In this document: positions 27,373-45,500 of the stretch, piece after piece
How positions within the stretch are numbered: position 1 is the stretch's first letter
How the letters are laid out: every line of letters starts with the position of its first letter
Assembly (NCBI GenBank): GCA_003640385.1
Contig: RCAB01000127.1
Span: 82,048-146,047 of the forward strand
DNA length: 64,000 bases
DNA from: Setaria digitata
Lineage: Eukaryota > Nematoda > Chromadorea > Rhabditida > Setariidae
Direction: 5' to 3'
The notes under the pieces: model-generated
Told to the model about the DNA's origin: nothing
The model's database searches: none
The model's input: only the letters and a program-made list of their open reading frames with translations
Translations under genes and position numbers: made by a program

Positions 27373-27617
27373 TTATAATGCTTTGAGAGGAGATGATGAA
27401 GCATCGGCAATTTGCGGTTGAGTTTTTGGTATAGTATAGTGGAAAGCTTGTCCATTATCGGAATCGAATTTTGAGCTTTCTCGTTGTACTTTCATTTCTT
27501 TCAAATCTCTGCAAAAACTTCAGCCACGAACTCAAATATATATATATATATATATTTGAGATAATACAGCACAATAAATTTATAATACTTTAAGAGGACA
27601 TGATGAAGTATCGGCAA
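27354..27617. repeat. 57-bp direct duplication, one copy in the terminal exon and one in the preceding intron
   Basis: Bases 27354-27410 and 27561-27617 are 57-bp direct copies with four mismatches. The left copy contains the last coding codons and stop of the acyltransferase gene. The right copy lies in its last intron and, read on the minus strand, keeps the same frame and stop. A short (TA)n tract at about 27537-27555 sits beside the intronic copy. Confidence 0.9.
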
Positions 27618-30600
27618 CAATAAATATAATATATATTACATTTACAAAAGAAAATATCTATATTTATATATAAAGTTATATATACGAGCAATTTCAGTTC
27701 AGTAGTGAGAAATGCTCGACTGTATTTAAAAGATGAAAGAAAGCTGGAAGAATTTTCGTTAACTAGTTTTGGTTCTCAAGTAAAAGAAACCGACTAACCT
27801 GCTTGATGAAATAACATCGTCTCCGCATTTTACATCTCGCGAACATGCTACACCAACATTAACCTGAGTTTCGAAATCTTCGTTTGTCGCGTCATTAGTT
27901 GTACAAACATCTTCTAATTATAAAAAAATATACGCGCTTTCAAAAAAAAAAAAAAAAAAAAAATAAAAATACGTTGAAAAAAATTGCAGTAAAGTACCTT
28001 TCTGAAACACTTGCAAAGCAATTAAAGTCGAAAGCTCACTTGGGATTGTATTTATTTCGGGAGTAGAGATACACTTTTTCATATCTTCTGAAAAATATCG
28101 TGCAAGACGATGAAAGTACCTAAAAAGGATGCTTTAAAAATAATACGATTAATGACAATATTACAACAGTAATGGATAATAACAATAATAATAAGCAACT
28201 CGATTTAGTACAAGACTATAGTGAACCACACAAACTTTTGCTGCTGATGCAAAATTAATTTAGTTGGCACTCGACTTCGTTTTAGCTCTCCATCCCACTG
28301 AAGATCAACAAGCCCACCACGCATAGCTATTTCTTTTTTCACGCGATTAGCGAAATCAACGGCGTTTTCATCTGGCTGAAAAGCAGTGTTAACGATTTCC
28401 ATCTGGAAAACAGAAATATTACGATTATTTGAAACCAAAAAATATAAAAATCATGGAAATCCCCTGAAGCATATTTCTGATACAAATCTATTCAGAGGTT
28501 TCATAACTGAATTAAGTCACTATTTATTTTATGATATATTAAAAAAAAGAAATATTATATACACATCGCCTTAAACTTTTTGCTACATGACTGAAAAATT
28601 ATTCACAAATTTTTTCATTGGTTCTAGATACCAAACATCACATATGATAGCCCATGAAGTAAGCATGCGAAAGCAGTTCTCGAACCAGCCATGCTGGCTG
28701 CTATTCCAAAACGGATCACCAAAACGCGAATCATATTTCATTGTAATTGGATAAATTGTTGTTCCAACCTTAAACTATTAATATTAAATTAAGATGAAGG
28801 GGACCTAAAAGAACGCACTAAGACATGGTTATATATATTACTTAAAAATCTTAAATATTTCCTTTCACGCACTACGAAGCATATCTATATACCTCAAATG
28901 ATCCTTTTTTGAACATCATCACTGACGTGTTATTGATGCATGTACCTTCAGGAAAAATCAAAATTGGAAGCAAATTCTTATTCTCAACATGTTCTTTTAA
29001 TCTGAAATTAAAAAGAAAATAAATAGATTATCCATCAGTAAAAGTCTTAAATATTTCCTTTCACCCACTAGGAAGCATATACATCTTCTCCAGCACCATA
29101 GTATTTTGTAAATTCAAGCTCCACCTCACAACCAGCACATTCCTTTCGTTATTATTTCGTTTAAAAAAGTCGTATAAAAAATTTTAAGCTTACTTTTCAG
29201 CAACAAATGAACGATCGCGTGCTTCACCTCGTTCAAACCATATGTGAGAACTTGCTCTGCTAAGAGCTCGCTGCAAAATCCCGAGGAAACCACCATGACG
29301 CTGTCCAACCAAATCATAAGCGCAATCCGTACTAAGTATCATTACATCTATTGGTGATGTATGATTTGCAACACAAATTCCTTAAAAAGCTACATATGGG
29401 GACTGACAGATAACATTAATATTTTACAAGCAAAGAATAATGTAAAATAATCAGTACAAATAATTATTACCTCCATTTCGAGCTCGATTTTCGCGATTAT
29501 TGAATGTGATAACTGCAGACACACAACTGGATAGGATCTGATGACCGCATAACAGACAGCGCTCATTGAACCACCGCTTCTGCGATCCTTCTGGTAGCAG
29601 TCCAATCACTGCTGTGCTAACGATCATAAAACTAACACCAGTGAGTAATAGAATCAAACGCATCGGGAGTAAAACTGTATATCGGAACAAAAAACCCAAA
29701 GCCCAAATAGTCGATAGCTTCCAACTGCAAAAACAATTAAAGCAAAACATGCAATAGATTAATTAAGCAGAACCAGTTTATACAAAATCTCGAAACGTAC
29801 TTGATAAACTGGTTGAAAGATAAACTAGTTCGGGTAAGCATATTCCACGAAACAAGTTGCTCTGCTTCAAATCGACTAGTTACGTCATCTTGGATAACCG
29901 CTTCAATCCCTGCCTGGAATTATTCATAAAGTGCATAAGAAAAATTCGTTGCAAAGACGGATAAAATTATAATACGAGTCTAAGCAACAGAACAATGTCA
30001 ACTTCTCAAATGAAAGATAACAGCAATAAAATCAGTTAATTCCACAGAACCTACTTCGGTGAAAAAAAAAAAAGAAAAAGGAGAAATTATGAATCTGAAT
30101 TGCATCTTTAAATTTTCATCATTACTGAATGTTCATTTTTATCCTTATGATACCTAACTCATTTTAATCCAGATATGAAAGATATGCGATTTGCAGCTTT
30201 TGATTCATTACACACTTTAAGTTTCGTTCACAAGAAACTGCTTCAATCCAAGACCTTAACAAGATGCATACTGTCGCGTACAACCGCCCAACCCCAAATA
30301 TTTGCTACTTGTTGTCCATTCTCATCGTCAAAGTGCACTGATGTCTCTCGAAATATTATCCCTGTAAAAAAGCTTTTAACTTAATTTTTATCGCTATAGA
30401 ATAGCTCAAAAAATAAAAAAAAAAAAACAAAGAAATGACTTACTCGGTCTCGAATGTCTCCTTTTTCGACTTTTTATAGGCTTTTCACCAATGAAATCAT
30501 CATCTAAGAGGGTTGAATGTTCCAGCTCAACATCAGAACTGTCCATATCACCACTGTCATCCAGTTCCAAACGCGAATTTCGAGAGCTTTGATTTTTCTC

Positions 30601-30921
30601 CTTGGCAGACAAATGTATCTGTCGGGCGCTCCACTACAGAATACTTTCATTTTTTACCGATAGCGGTACTACTAATGTACAAATAGTTTTATTATATCGA
30701 TTCAAATATGGAATCCTTTACTGCCAGTTAACAGTTGATGCGATGCTACGGAAAAGCATTACCTCAAAAATCTTCAGCAAACAGCTGACATAGTAACGGT
30801 TAAAACCAACAGATTGACCAAATAATGATAGAGCCACAACCGTTAAGACCATTAATAGAACTGGCGGAAAGAAGAGAGCACAAAATAAAATAAGTAAATG
30901 TTCTGCAGTAAAATCTATCAT
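27373..30921 (-). CDS. acl-4: glycerol-3-phosphate acyltransferase, GPAT3/GPAT4 type (ACL-4-like)
   Basis: This ER enzyme acylates glycerol-3-phosphate to lysophosphatidic acid, the first step of triacylglycerol and phospholipid synthesis. Exons in transcript order: 30921-30763, 30633-30444, 30361-30255, 29913-29801, 29724-29471, 29380-29194, 29001-28893, 28768-28607, 28402-28236, 28119-27998, 27913-27799 and 27508-27373. All phases agree and give 606 residues. An N-terminal membrane segment covers about residues 8-33, and a second hydrophobic region lies in the exon 29724-29471. The acyltransferase motifs are NHTSPID (the HX4D motif) near 280, FPEGTCINN near 353, and WYLEPM. ANRVKKEIA and GGLVDLQWDG match the GPAT3/4 C-terminus. 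A poorly conserved C-terminal extension follows. A tttgcag acceptor 19 bases before the ATG suggests spliced-leader addition. The 28607/28402 junction could differ by a few codons. Confidence 0.94.
28849..29080. repeat. 36-bp direct repeat in two neighbouring acl-4 introns
   Basis: Bases 28849-28884 and 29045-29080 differ at two of 36 positions. They lie in the introns on either side of the coding exon 28893-29001. They are noncoding in the model and probably reflect a local duplication. Confidence 0.85.
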
Positions 30922-33599
30922 CGTGTTTCGAGTTTCTCTGCAAAGTAATGAATATAAACTGAGCATAAAACGAAAATTAGTGTTCATATTAAGATGATAA
31001 AAGATATGAACGATATGACATATTAGAGACACGATGAAACTAGTGTAAATGAGCCAAAGAAAACGTATAAAAAAATAAGGACAAAGTAATAATAACACGA
31101 CGTAGTAGCATTATTTACTATGTGAACTTAGGATATAGGTGAAGTACAATTTTAGTAAATGGGAACAGAGCTCAATTACTATTTAGACTGACAAAATGAG
31201 GAAAGAAAATCAAGAAACTGAGTATAAAACCAAATTAAACCATTTGAAAGTCTAAATCTTTCGACGACATTGACCACGGGATCTGGAAAAAAAAATATTA
31301 ACTCTTGGGAATAATTTACTTATCACACCATGTTCGAAAGTAGTGCTTCGCTTGATAGTAATATGCAATATGTTTCGCACAAAATGTACAGTATTGGGAA
31401 TACAACCAACCCATGAAAATTGTACCTATGCATATTAATAAATAAGTAAAATCATATCAGTAACTTTGCAAACATATATATTCACCATGTCACTCTTATT
31501 TCACAACTCTTGAACCTCTTTCGCTTACTGTACTTAGTTCAACAACTTTTTTTTTTACAAGATCTTTTCAGAATCTATGAAATCTCCTTATCAGTGTTTC
31601 CGCTAACTTCAATTCTAGAGATTAACATCCCTCCCAACTCTGAAGATTTCCTTCTCATACTTGGAAGATATGATTTTCTTCATATCTACAGTCCATGTGA
31701 TGCCAATACACTTCAGGTCACATATTCGAGAATAATATACAAGATTGTAATGTATTATCTAGATACTTTAGTTGGAAAACCATTGCATCGTGGCAAGTTC
31801 TTCCGATTACTTTTAGTTTATCTTTTTTATTATTGACTGGAATAATAAAATAAGTGAAATACCTATTAAAACAAGAAATAAGGAAATAAAGTCAAATACA
31901 AATGAATAATCTATGCGCCTGATCTAGTGCATTGAATCTTACAAATTAAGAAAAAATGATGGAGGAATACTAACACAACGTACCGAAAATAAAAATAAGC
32001 TGGAGGAAGCAGTGATCATATAAGGTCAAATGTAGAGGGATGTCGAAATGAACATTTAAAAAAAAGTGCAAGATATAAAACAGAAAAATGGCTTAGGAAA
32101 ATAATATTTGTAAAGGGAATAATATTTACATGGAAAATACGTGCCACACAAATTAGGCTTTAGAAAAGCATCTAATATCCAAATATACATGGTATTGAAA
32201 TTACGAATGTTTGTAAGGTGATAGATGTAAAATTGTTTAAAAATGAAAAGAACAGCAAGTTATACTGGCACAGTTAAGTGAATTATCATTGACCAGGAAA
32301 GGCAAAAACGGGAAGAAAAAATCAAAACAACCATAAAATAGACATCACTCGTAATACTTATTTCTAATACTTCACAAATAAAAGAAGTGTAGAAGGCAAC
32401 AATGAGGTAATAAGTAATGCTTTTCCCAATTTGTTAACTGTTAATTTTTTTTTTTTTGTAATTTGACTGTTCTAAATAACCAGGAGTAGTGTATTAATAG
32501 TTTTAGTAAACAGACGTTCTCCACTTTTTGATTATTTGTAAACTCACTTGCCTCTGAAAACAAGCTGTTCAGTAGGAACTAACCAATAATATGTGTTGCT
32601 AAGAAAAGGTTGGATAAAGGAAAACGCCAACTTAATAACAAAGAATCATTTTCTGAGGAACAACAATTAACAAAGTTATCTTCAGCAGGGCGTGAATCCT
32701 CAGTCCTATAGAGTATGCAGAAAATTGTTGGAATAAAAATATAACGCCAGTTGATAATTTACAAATTAAAAAATTCTTATACATAATTAATATAACAAAA
32801 CAGGTGCACATACTAGAAACCTGAAAAAACGAAAAATAGGAAAAAGTTTGGGAACATCCACGGATGCTCCTCATTAAAGAACTTTAGAAGAATTCATTTT
32901 GACCAAAATAAGTATGGAATCTCAAAAAACTGATTATGTTTTCTCAAATTAAAGTGAATAACACAGAAGATAAGCAAGGAGGGGAACGTTTCTTGACAAA
33001 TGATTATTATGAAACTCGAAGACATACATACAACTATTTTCAGCTCCGATCTTGAACAGTCCAGAGAAATCTGCCAAATTATTAACAGTACATCTAACAG
33101 AAAAATTATAAAACCAATCAAGAGATCGATGCACAGCTGCATCCAACACCAACACTAAAAACTGTGATGTATTGGTATATTCGACAAGAAAAATTAGAAT
33201 GATCCATGAGACGAAGATAGTAGATAGAGACATCGTCCTTTACAAAAAAAAAAAAAAAAAAGAAAAAGAAAAAAAAAAAGAAAACTAGGAGTCTGAATTA
33301 GAAAACAAAGCTGATTATGCATTATCCTTTATATAATTGAATAAAAAGAATAAACACTACCCAATGACTTTTGCGAATTTAACATATTCATCGCCAGGTA
33401 AACGAGTAATAGCTGCATAAAAAATTGGCTAAGAGCTAGCGCAAGAAATGGAATGCCTAAGAAGACACATTTTAAAGGCATCATATTTTCTGACAATTTG
33501 AACCGAATTGAGAGAAACGTTTAGTGATTTAAAAAAAAAAAAAAAAATGGAATAGGTGACATTGAGGTTATAAAGTAGGCGATGACTTTTCTACTCCCT
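30922..33599. other. intergenic region between acl-4 and pantothenate kinase
   Basis: AT-rich sequence with several poly-A runs (33242-33282). The open frames on either strand here are short and lack family resemblance or usable splice chains. I see no gene. The part next to 30921 should hold the acl-4 promoter. Confidence 0.5.
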
Positions 33600-36914
<3,315 letters not shown>

Positions 36915-39900
36915 ATCTGCCAAATGAGCGAATACTTTTCTGAAAATTATGGCAAATAAAAGTGGTATTGTTGCAGTTCTATGCAGTCTTAAACATACAC
37001 ATAACGAATCATTTTTGTTCTGACATCATTCAGTCACTTTTAAGAAGTAGAACAAAAAAAATTGTTATCCCTTACCAACCTGCCCTACATAAAATAAAAA
37101 TCCTCTGCAGAAATAATTTAATCCAGTTATGGACTGTAATATTTTACAGTAAACTATTTTCCTAACAATTCCCGCTCCTTTTCAAAAAAATTTTTACAGA
37201 ATATTTTCATTGAGGCTTTATGATGAAGGAACTGTTATATGCTGATCAGCCAAAACAAAACCTTGATTTTATTAGGGACTAGTGCATGAATACAGTTGAA
37301 GTTGGCTCCTTCCTGTAGACACTGTGTATACAGAGTTACCTTTATCAACTGTATTTTCATATTACCCTCACAAAAGAATTACTTTGAATAAAAAATCGTT
37401 ACAAATATGATGATTCATAAATCAAAATGGTTACCAAATATGCTTCTAACAAATATGGGAATCCGCCGATATCTTTTGATCCTTCAGTAACCAAAAGGAT
37501 TTGGAAATATTAGAAGTGCTTCAAATGGCCAGAACAAAATGGATCGAAGTAAGTAAACGAGAGCAATCCAGTTCCCCAAATCCTACTTTAATTAGAACTA
37601 TTTCTTGATTCTACTTCTGATTAAAAAAAGAAAAAAAAATCGTCTATCTGCAAAAAACGCTTCACTTCATCTAACCATGGCCCGTCACTGTACTCTCAGA
37701 GAAATAGGTTTGCCCTCAGAAGCGCAGAAAAATATAACTCCCCAAACCGGAGTGCCACACAGAACGCCTCCAAGCTCACCGCGGGAAGACTTAAGATAAC
37801 AAAGTTTAATGGCAAATGCCGTTAAATGGTAAACACACCACCACAACCACCGACAAATGAAAGAGGTTTTAATAAGCAGTGCTCTGCACAATGTGGTAGA
37901 GAGTTTTTGTGCCGAGTGAAATACCATAGACCTCACTGATGGTGATGTTTTTAGTCTAATTAGGAGGTCCTGAACTGAAAAGAACAGGTTCAGTCATGCT
38001 CTGGTGCTGATTGGATCAAAAATTAGATGCTCCTAATACTATGTTAGTTCTGCTCCTTGCTGAAGTTGTGCTGGAAAGGCAGAGTTTGTCAGCTGAAATT
38101 TCTAAGAGATCCAAAAGGTTTGGATCTTGCGAACACGGGGACCTTCCAACAAATACTGCAACAGTTGCAGCAGTAACTCCTCTTTTTATTTCGTCGTATG
38201 TAATAAATTACATATAATTGAGCTCAGCTTAAAATGTAATTACTTGTTAGTTCCTAACCTTTTAATGTAAATTGCAAACATTTTGTGCAGTTGATCTCTG
38301 TAGAAAAATTTTTTTGGAATGTGCCTGCCCTTTATTGTATGACTGCATGGAATTAGTTGGGAAAGTTTTGATTTGTATTTAAATTTCATTTTTCTCTTAG
38401 CACCAGTCTCAAAAAATCTGAAAAAAAATTAGCTTCCTCAGAGTTGAGTTTCAGCGGAAACCTTATTCGCTTTTACAGACTTATTCCGTTCTCTTCTCTC
38501 TCTCCTGATATAACGTGAATATAACTTCAATATTTTAAAATTTCAATTTTTTCTTACTTTATAGTAATAAGCTCATCGATTTCGCATAATCCACCACAAC
38601 AAATTGTCATTGATATAGAGATCTATTTCATTTTTGTTTTCTTCTACTCGGAAATGGTGAGGGAAATGATGTTTTAATATGTTGTTTTGAACGACAGCCA
38701 CTGAGATGTACATTTTTTGATTTTTGGCTTTTTAATAGTAGTGACAGGAAGAATTCAGGGGAGACCAAGGGGCCAGTCGCTTACATTTGCAGCTCTTGTT
38801 TGTTGAATGAATAATCATAGCTACTCATGATCATTAGAAAAAGTTGTTCCAGCTGTTAAAGTTCGCGGTAGCAGAGTAATGAGCATTATTTCTGTATTTT
38901 TAAGCTAGCTAAGGGAAATCGTTCGATGGCAGCAAGACGTTGCCTCCACTATAAGAATAATGTTTTATTGTTGTTGAAAGCTTTAACTGCTGTTAAAACA
39001 CAGTAAAAAGTAATCACCATGAAAAAAAAAAAACGAAAAAAGAAGTAAGATAAACCAATGTGAGGCATAGAATAGTATATTGAGAACTGGGTTAAAACCG
39101 ACAGCAATGAAGCAGTGAGCTTAGGAATGAACCGAAATTTTCACTTCTTAAGAAAAAGAAGCTAAGCTTTATTTGAAGGTTTTTTTTTCACCTTTGGGCA
39201 TGAAGTCTAATGATTAAGTTCAAAAACTTCATGAGTCATAAATTTCGCAACAAAAGTTTCTTGTGATGCAAATGATTGACAAAAGTTACTCGAAACAAAG
39301 TGTCGATAATTAGAGAATGATTTGATCAGGCTACTTTATATACCTTGTCCCTATCTTATCATTTTGGCAAATTATCAATGATTACGGCACTTGTGTTCAT
39401 ACTGCATGTCCCGCCTATATCACTTTAGGCGCATCCATGCATTTTTATTTGCAAAGTTCAATAGAGACACCGTAGAAGCTCGAAAGTACTAATATGCTAA
39501 ATATAATCCGGTCTCATAGTTTCTAAGTTTTTTCAAGAGGCATCAAGATTAAATTGTAAACTTTGTTTTCATCAGTTTAACAAGTAATCGGGGATTTCAG
39601 TTTTAGAAGAACAGTTCTATGTCCTGACAGAGTTTTGCCAAGCTTAATGGTGGTAGTTCTACTGATTAACCTATCTATCCAGGAGTCCCTGAAACCTTAC
39701 GAATTTCAAACGATAGTGGTTATCGCTCATGAGCTGAAGAAATTCATTTTTAGAAAATGAAAAGAGTTGATAAGTTTTCCCCCTTCATGTTGTTATGATT
39801 TGTGCAGAACTCAAGAAATGAGGAACTCAATGAATGAAAAGAAAAAGGGTGACAGCGCAATATTTTAGGGTTCAGTATCTTGATTTTCCACATTTCTGCA

Positions 39901-42587
39901 GAGTAATTTTATGAGTTTACAGTTTTCTCGGTGTTGTGAAATTATTCCAGTGGGAAGTGACAGAAAGATGTTTTTTTTTTTTTTTTTTTTGAAAATTTCT
40001 GGTTTTTTTCGTTCTTGAGTTTTTCTTTTCAGTTAATCATTACGATGATTGTTCACTTCTTCGTGAATTACTTGGGACATTAGGGGTAATAAACATGTAA
40101 AAAGTATTCATAATTTTTTCGGAGGAGGAGAATTAATTATTCAAGTATGGATGGTCATGTTAAGTAGCAGAGAGCAGGTAAACTCAATTGTTGTTACCTG
40201 CGGCACTACTACTTAGAATGACACATCCTCGGAACTGTTTTTAGGATGGTTAATCTAGTACTTGAAACGGAGACTGTCACTTTTTAAAAGTAACTATTGA
40301 ATGACTGTGAAACTATAAACTGGAAAATTGCATTTTCTAAAATTATACTATACTTGGCTTATTTGCAGAAAGACATATAAAATGGGATGCTACATTAGTC
40401 TGTGTATATAATCGAAAAAAAAAAGTCGCAAGTTAATTAAAATCGCTGAGAGTGAAATAGCAGAGGCTTTTAAAAAATATATGTATATACAAATAAATAA
40501 ATTCACTTGACAAATGGAGCATGCAAAAGGAAATGACTTCTAAGACATAAAGTCATTAACCATAATCAAGTTAACAGAATGGTAGCTTTCCATGCAATCC
40601 ATGAAATGATAGGTCCTTTTCGGGATAAAATCCGAATAGTGTTGACTGGTTGAGAGATTCACTGTGAATTGAACTGACTGACTTAGCTGCTGTTATGAAC
40701 TGTAGCTCAAAATTAATGGGAGGATCAAAATCAAAAAATTTTATGCTGGGGAATGCGAAAAGGGACGGAAACTTACGTGCTTTGATTGAGAAACTTAAAA
40801 AAGAGAAAAACAGAAATTAGCTGGGACAATACGGATGTGACTAGATAGATAGATACAGGTGGCTCACTGACTATCAGGATGACAATTGTGTGTCGTCTTG
40901 CAAAAACATTTCGGTATTGTGTGAACAACTGCACCCATTTCGTAATGACTTCTAAAAATTTTCATCTATTCTCTTTCATTCTATTCCGTCCTTAACTCTA
41001 ATGCTTCATTACCATTCAATCGTATATGTCTGTTATCAAGAAAAAAAAAAAAAATCAAAACAAGCGAAACAGGCTATTCAGCAAAATTTACTATCCCTCC
41101 AGTACTTGTGTGCAAAAAAAAGTTCCGAGTTTTCAGGAGATATCCATTTCGATAATGATGCAACTAGTTCCTAAACGAACTGCATAAAAAAGGAATCTAT
41201 TTATATGCTCGGCAATAAATTTGCAGAACTGAGGTAGTATGTTCATTCTCTAGATAGTTCTACAAATGGCAAAAGCCTGTTAATTTCCTGCCGTAATTTG
41301 GCTCTTTTAGGTCATCAGAATAAAGACAGATGTGTATATAAGAAATGTTTTGGACTTGAAATTGAGTACTTATTTCCACTGTAGCTTAAATTGATTCTTA
41401 GAGAAATGAAACTAAGACAATCACAGATGACGGTCAAAACGAATATAACATCCTATGCTGAAAGTTTGGCAAGAGTGGTGTTTCACTTCCAGACGGAGAG
41501 ACATTTATTCGGCTTTTTTCACTTCGTTCCGAATTTCACCGTGTGATAAGGAATCTCAGTTTCATGATATTTCAGAGCAGGAGAAGGAGTGAGTGCTGCT
41601 ACTGATAAAAGCATCTGCTGAAATGGGAAACAAGAAAGGATGGATGAGTGAGCACGCTGCTCTATTATCAACAAAAAGTTCGGCACTTTCCGTTCATTGG
41701 TAGCAAAATACCGTTGTATCATTGAGAGAGGGAAGAACGGAGACGGACGATAGGTCCTGCATAGAATAACGATTTCTTGCTGTCATTTGTTTGTACAGCC
41801 GCTTATGAGGCATTCAATTTTTAGCCACTGCAATGGTCATGCTTTCCCTTTCCGTATGGATTTTTCGAAATAGACATCGGAATTAAATTATAAAATATAT
41901 GTATTTATTCATTAATTTTCTGAAGAAATTTTCCGATTAACAATTCACTACGTTTAAAAGTCTTTTGAAGCCAACGCATGCCTGTTACGGCCATCCGAAA
42001 TGTGCTGTGTATCCCTCTTAGTAATTAGTGGTTTAATATAGGAGCCATTTAAATTTAAAACAGTCGTTCTATACTTTTCTTTGGTTATTCATATACCTGA
42101 GGAATATTCGGGCAGTGAATAATCGCTTTTTGATCATGTCTAAATAATATGACTTTTTTCCTTCTAACATAATTTTCATCTGGAAGCATTTCACAGACGA
42201 ACACAAAAATCTGCGTGATTAACATATTTAATGAATAACTTCATATCAATATAACTTGAATTATATTTAATTGTACCTTTGAAATTCTAATATTTAATGA
42301 CTTGTATAATGATTGTGGGAAAGTCTCTAAAATGATTCTACATCCTAGTAGTCAAAATGCAAGACAAAAATTTGCTTTCCACCATAAACACCTAGACGTT
42401 CCGGCAATAATGTCTCACTGTAATGTCTAAGAAGAAAATTAACTGTTATCGAGGAATAAATTAATTAAATGAAATGCATAAACGGAAGTAGCAAATGACC
42501 AAAAAACTGAACGTGTTTCATCATTATATTGCAAAATTCGAATGACTGTACTAATGAAGATGCTGGATTATGTAATCGGAAAAACGT
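36915..42587. other. 5.7 kb region without a modelled gene
   Basis: Mostly AT-rich sequence. Two GC-richer patches stand out. Bases 37677-37799 are an open frame of about 40 codons starting MARHCTLRE. The frame at 38011-38217 has 68 codons. Neither joins to other exons with clear splice sites. The left end should contain the pantothenate kinase promoter. Poly-A and poly-T runs occur at 39021-39031, 39969-39990 and 41040-41054. Confidence 0.45.
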
Positions 42588-45500
42588 ATGTTTTCTTCTG
42601 CACTGATTGCATTATTATTTTTAATCCATTTGACAGTAGTTCCTGCTGTTAACTTCCAAAGGAATTTCAATGTTTTAAAGAATCGAGATAACGACACGAC
42701 ATTTACTTACCGGCCAACTACCAGAAATAACAGCAGTTGTGCACCTCTTGAAATTTTAATCTTCAATACTTGCTCAGTCAGGCTTTCACTAAGGTCTCAA
42801 GAAAAGATGCTTAATTACTCTATAGCTTTGATTCTTTTTTATTTTTCTATCACTTATATCTGCAACTTAAAAATACTGTTTTTATACATGATGGTTTCAA
42901 GTTCGAAAATTTTTCTCAATTATTCAGGTGTATTCCTACAAATCAAAGTTTTTTCAAGAGTTTGACGATTTCGAATAGTTTCCGTTGATTAATGCTGCTT
43001 ATTGTGATTGTCACTCAGCATATATTCTTATGTTTCTTTCATAATTGCTTTTAAATGAGCTTCAGGTGATTGGACTTATTTTGCAACCCTGATAATAAAA
43101 GTTAAGATGAGTAACTATTTCTGGGATTATCAATCAGACATTCGGAGGACGGTGTTACTGCAATTTCGGTTCTGCTTTCCTTCATTCTACGATCTTGAAA
43201 ATGGTAAGATGCATCATTAGTTAATGTTCCAAATGAATTTTAATTTATAAATGTAAACAGATTTGACACTAAACGGAAGAAATCCGGAAATTTTCTATCG
43301 GTCTTCCCCTCATCTGTTGATTATCAGTAATTTTTTCTTGTGGTTTTTCCAATAAAAAGCAAACATTTATCTTTTAGTTCACGGCTTTCTTAAGCAAACA
43401 TTTCCTCTTTTCCTTTCCACTTTTCTTCTTTCAAATAATATTTATTTTTCTTATTTTATGGCTATCTTCGGGATTTTTCTTAATAAAATTGTTTTCTCTT
43501 TGCTTTGGAGAAAGCCCTTCGACAATTCTACAGTTTAATCTTTGAAATTCATTGTTATTTTTTTATTACAGTTGACAATTTCCCTTTGAATCATTGTTTC
43601 AAAATCATTTAAACTATTTTAAACAGAACCAAGATGTAGGATCTCGATGAAAAATTTCTGTAAGGCCTTCTAGAATTTTAAAAAATTTTTCGTTTTGTTT
43701 AAGTGAAAGAAAAATTAATTAAAATATTTCCCGGCTAGTGAAAGTATAAATTTTAACAGCTAAACCAGTTTGTGGGAACAACCTTCATAGTAATTGTGTG
43801 TGACAATATTCCTAAAAACTGATTTGATTTCATTTCCACTCATGGGATTAAAAATGATAATAGAAAGTTCATTTTATCAATATTTAAAGAATTATTTGTT
43901 TAATTACTGTAGAATTGATAGGGGTTCAGTGACAGTACTAGATATCAGTAATATAAATGTAGCACTTTTACGGCTGTTGAGTTCTTCTTATCAGTAAGTT
44001 ATTTATTGGCAGTGAGACGAAAAGATTCATCTCTCAGCACTTTTTAAAATGCTGTCGTTATCAGCGTGTTTCATTCAATTGAACTAAATCAGGTATTTTT
44101 TTTTTTTATTCTTTTATCATTTAAAACAATACATTTGTGATGCAGGATACCTGGTTTTCTAGATGATTATCATATGGTACTTATTATCTCTGTATGACCC
44201 TATTAGCTCTGAATGGTGATATCAATTAGAATAATCCCTGTACCTTACTTTTCTCAGCTTCCTATTTGTTACAAAATTTCATGCTATTTACCCAGTTGGT
44301 CTGTGCAACAATCATTCACCATCTAAAAGTTTATTGGAACTTAATGTCTCAATTTTGCTCCATGTTTTTAATTTTTCCCAATTGATTTTATTTGTGTAAA
44401 CTAATCAAAATAAATAATAATAATAGTGTAAAATCCAATACAGTTATTAAGTGCATTTAAACAAGGTAACTGAAATTTCTGTGAGATTTGCTTTTTTAAT
44501 TGTTACCTTTGCTCGCATTGATAATAAATGTTTGCGTTACCTTGCGAATCTAATAATTCAAACTAAACAAGCAGCACTTTGGCACAAATCAGTCAGAGTA
44601 TTCGTTTTTGAAAGCATGTTACATAGAAGATACTGATAGAGATAATTTCCAGTAATTTAGTCAGGGAAACTTCACGTTCCATAAAATTGGATTTGCTAAT
44701 TAGCTTTAAATTATACAAGAATTCGGTGACCATATTTGATTTTATAATTTTCTCTCTCTCAGTTTTATTTCCTAATCTATTTCAGCAGCCAGTGAGTTTT
44801 ACTTAATAGGAAAACATCAAAAAGAGTGAAAGAAATGTTCACTAAAATGAAACTGCAAAAATTGGAGTTAGAGAAAAAAAGTCAAGAAGGCTCTGGAATA
44901 TTCCCCTAAAACATTCCAAAATATAGTAATTAAACGCTTTACTGTTACTACTAAAAGGGGGAGCAGTCGATCGTTTCCTGTTATAACTATAAATGAAGTA
45001 CAAAGGCATTGTGTCTTTATCATTTGATAATATGAACTGCTTTTTTTCAATTTATTAGCGTAAACAAATTTAAATAGTTGACTAAAAGATCTTATTTCTA
45101 AAAAAATGGAATTCTGAAAGATACATAAACTGGTGAGTTTATTTCTTTTGAAGGAAATGCGCGAAAAGTTGATGGTCGAAGGCGGCAATCAAAAAATAAG
45201 ATGTTATCCAAATGTTTGGGAAGAAACGACACCGAAATATAAAAGAAGTAAGCGTATCTTAAACTAATATGAAGTGTCTTAATGCTTATTCAAAAATTGC
45301 TAAGCTAACCAAAGGCAGTCAGTCCATTCGAATGAATTAGTTTGCACCGCAAGCAGCAGTCGTATTTATTGGATGATAATTTTTCCACAGTGAACAATTT
45401 TGGAATAATTTCATTCACAAGTGTTTTTCATCATCAAATTCCACCTCCACCTGCTGATAGCGAAGTGTTTTTTCGTTATCTCCTTATTATTGTTGTTGTT

